DNA of 64,000 nucleotides, from contig OY101118.1 of the NCBI GenBank assembly GCA_956465555.1, forward strand, positions 1,674,001-1,738,000, given 5' to 3'. The position numbers were made by a program, and so were the translations under genes. Shown here piece after piece: positions 62,118-64,000 of the stretch. The notes under the pieces are model-generated. The model was not told the origin of the DNA. It searched no databases and saw only the letters and a list, made by a program, of their open reading frames with translations. Each line of letters starts with the position of its first letter. Position 1 is the stretch's first letter. Origin of the DNA: Nitzschia sp. pyKryTriq1 (lineage: Eukaryota; Bacillariophyta; Bacillariophyceae; Bacillariales; Bacillariaceae).

Positions 62118-64000
62118 ATGACCGAGTCAACGATATCCTCTTTTGTCGCCGAGCAGCGAGAACTTTTGGCTCTGGAACTCCAGGCCGACGAAGAGCAAGA
62201 CAGCGAGAATGACAAGGAGGAACGGGCGTCTCACCTCTTGGGCAATTTAGAAGCCTCAGATGTGACTGTGGGTTTGTACGGACGAACGGTGGTGCAACTC
62301 ACAATGTGGTCCGAGAAAGTGACTACGAGTAGTAGTACTAAAATCTTGCCAGCGCACCGTTTGACAGTGGGGGATGAAGTGGAAATTCGATCGAAACAGA
62401 AACCCAAGAAGGGGCACCCCGGAGGCGTCGTCAGCGAAGTGTCCGACACCCATGTGGCAGTCGCGTTGTTTTCGAAAGGAAGTCCAACTGCAAATTCAAA
62501 ACCTGGTGCTTCTAGTAATGATGACGACGACAACGACGACGAAGACGGTTTTGGGAGTCCTCCCCTGACTCTCGTACCAAGAAGTTCTGCCGAAGTGCAT
62601 CGAAAACTGCTTCAAGCCCTGTCCACTCTGGAAAAACATGGTTTTAATCATCCCGTCGCCGGTACAGTGATTCAGGCCATGTTTGATCCGCAATCGTTTC
62701 CTCCTCCGCCCGTATCTCCTACTACGGAGCCCTTGAATTCACGCTTGGACTCAAGCCAAAACGAAGCGATCGCCTTTGGGTTGCAATCGGACCGACCGAT
62801 AGCCTTGATCCACGGACCACCCGGTACAGGAAAAGTCAGTGCATGTCTGGCTTGCTGTTTCTCAATGGTCCACCATCCATTTGCTTGGTTTTCACTTACG
62901 CGTATGCTCACTTTCTTTCAATCTTGCAATGCAGACAACCACAGTGACGGAACTCATTCAACAGGCTGTCCATGTCCTCAAGCTCAAAGTCTTGGTGACG
63001 GCCCCTTCCAATGTGGCAGTGGACAATGTCTTAGAACGTCTCGTTGCTACGTCACAATCTCAGATCACCAAAAAGAATCGCAAATCGTCAGTATCGTCGA
63101 CCACTCCAAAGATACGGGCGGTCCGATTGGGACATCCCGCTCGTCTCAAATCTAACATTTTGCCCTACAGTTTAGAGGCTTTGGTCCAAAATGCCGATGG
63201 AACGGAGATTGTGGCCGATGTTCGAAAGGAACTTCAATCATATCTCCGCGTCTTGTCGAATCCAAAATCGCGGGGAGGGGATAAACGTATTGCATATCGT
63301 GAATTGAAATCCTTGCGGCGAGAGATTCGTACGCGGGAAGAAAAGGTCGTACAGGAACTCATCACTTCGGCCCAAGTCGTACTGGCCACTACAGTCGGTG
63401 CCGCCAATCGCATCTTGGATGGCGTGGACTTTGATTTGGTTGTGATTGACGAGGCGGCACAAGCCTTGGAGGCCTCGTGCTGGATACCCATTTTGAGAGG
63501 GAAACGAGTCGTCTTGGCGGGGGATCATTGTCAGCTGCCACCCACCATCAAAAGTAAGCATGGTAGGGCTCAGCAAGGATTGGGTCGAACTATGTTTGAG
63601 CGTTTGATGCAATTGTATGAGGATGACAAGCCTACCAACGGCAGTCTTCCAAAAATATCGAGAATGCTGACCGTACAATACCGTATGCACGAACAAATTG
63701 CCAACTGGGCAAGCACGGTCATGTACCACGGACAACTTCAAACTCACGAGAGCGTTCAGACACGAACATTATCTCAGTTGGAAGGTTTCCAAAAAGCAGA
63801 AAATGAAGGTGATGATTTTTCCGAAACTCCTTTGCTTTTGATTGACACCGCTGGTTGTGACATGCATGAATTGGTCAACGCATCAGGGTCGAGATACAAT
63901 CCTGGCGAGGCCACCTTGGTGGCAGAGCACGTCCAAAGACTGGTGGGAGCGGGAATGAAAGTGGGGCAAATGTGCGTCGTCACACCCTACAACGGGCAAG
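62118..64000 (+). CDS. IGHMBP2/SMUBP-2-type superfamily 1B helicase (5' part; runs off the window)
   Basis: An ATP-dependent RNA/DNA helicase of the UPF1-like group, related to IGHMBP2, which is linked to ribosomes and translation. Exon 1 is 62118-62834 and exon 2 is 62935 to beyond 64000, with a 100-nt intron that falls inside the Walker A motif: GPPGTGK then TTTVTEL. The N-terminal part (about 1-150) holds the beta-barrel-like domain 1B typical of the family, with an added Asp/Glu run. RecA-1 motifs follow: TAPSNVAVDNVLERL (Ia), VVIDEAAQALEASCWIPI (DEAA, motif II), LAGDHCQLPPT (III) and LTVQYRMHEQIANWAS (IV-like). RecA-2 begins with LLIDTAGCDM, which matches IGHMBP2 closely, and the window ends at VVTPYNGQ. 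The R3H and zinc-finger C-terminal parts, if present, are outside. Confidence 0.93.

Noticed and set aside
1-64000. tRNA, rRNA, snRNA or CRISPR features
   Set aside because: I looked for tRNA box-like sequences and regularly spaced repeats and saw none that folded or spaced convincingly. A covariance-model scan would be decisive and could not be run.

Overview
The window looks like nuclear DNA of a diatom or a close stramenopile alga. The evidence is: compact genes with short GT-AG introns (13 placed here, 65-100 nt); membrane receptors that fuse a class III nucleotide cyclase to a 3',5'-cyclic nucleotide phosphodiesterase (PDE), a fusion known from diatoms; an aspartyl-tRNA synthetase with a signal-peptide-plus-Phe presequence of the kind used for complex plastids; and a fragment of a tyrosine-recombinase element of a type common in diatoms. 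The species cannot be named from the sequence alone. Layout: 1-2 kb is repeat-rich DNA with decayed coding traces. 2-4.3 kb is a Lys/Ser/Pro-rich tandem-repeat protein. 5-20.9 kb holds housekeeping genes: aspartyl-tRNA synthetase, a KLHDC4/Kel3-like kelch protein, an RCC1-repeat protein, a PPR protein, the spliceosomal factor SNU23/ZMAT2 and an M50B-like membrane peptidase, plus a recombinase remnant and an 82-bp minisatellite. 21.7-49.3 kb is the core. It holds three large receptor cyclase-PDE genes on the + strand, interspersed with a secreted coiled-coil protein, a RidA protein, a decayed MORN gene, three MFS transporters (two of them close paralogues in opposite orientation) and an SLC35F-type transporter. 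50-58 kb holds a zinc-finger-like protein, the rRNA-processing factor RRP36, a small young Ty3/gypsy LTR element, a two-TM hypothetical protein and an F-box/DUSP-like protein. 58.6-59.1 kb is a 511-bp foldback palindrome. 59.8-64 kb holds a CHK/EcKL-like kinase, decayed or unrecognised coding traces and the 5' part of an IGHMBP2/SMUBP-2 helicase. How the genes work together: the three receptors share one plan (TM, extracytosolic sensor, TM, cyclase, PDE) but differ in catalytic residues. The first keeps the cyclase residues and has lost four PDE metal ligands. The second has two intact PDE domains in a row and a Lys in place of the cyclase transition-state Arg. The third keeps both sets. This suggests division into a net producer, a net degrader and a bifunctional receptor of one cyclic-nucleotide signal. 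A second window-wide signal is that clusters of the palindrome GTAC (often TACCGGTA or GTACCGGTAC) lie upstream of almost every gene, and are candidates for a shared promoter-proximal element.
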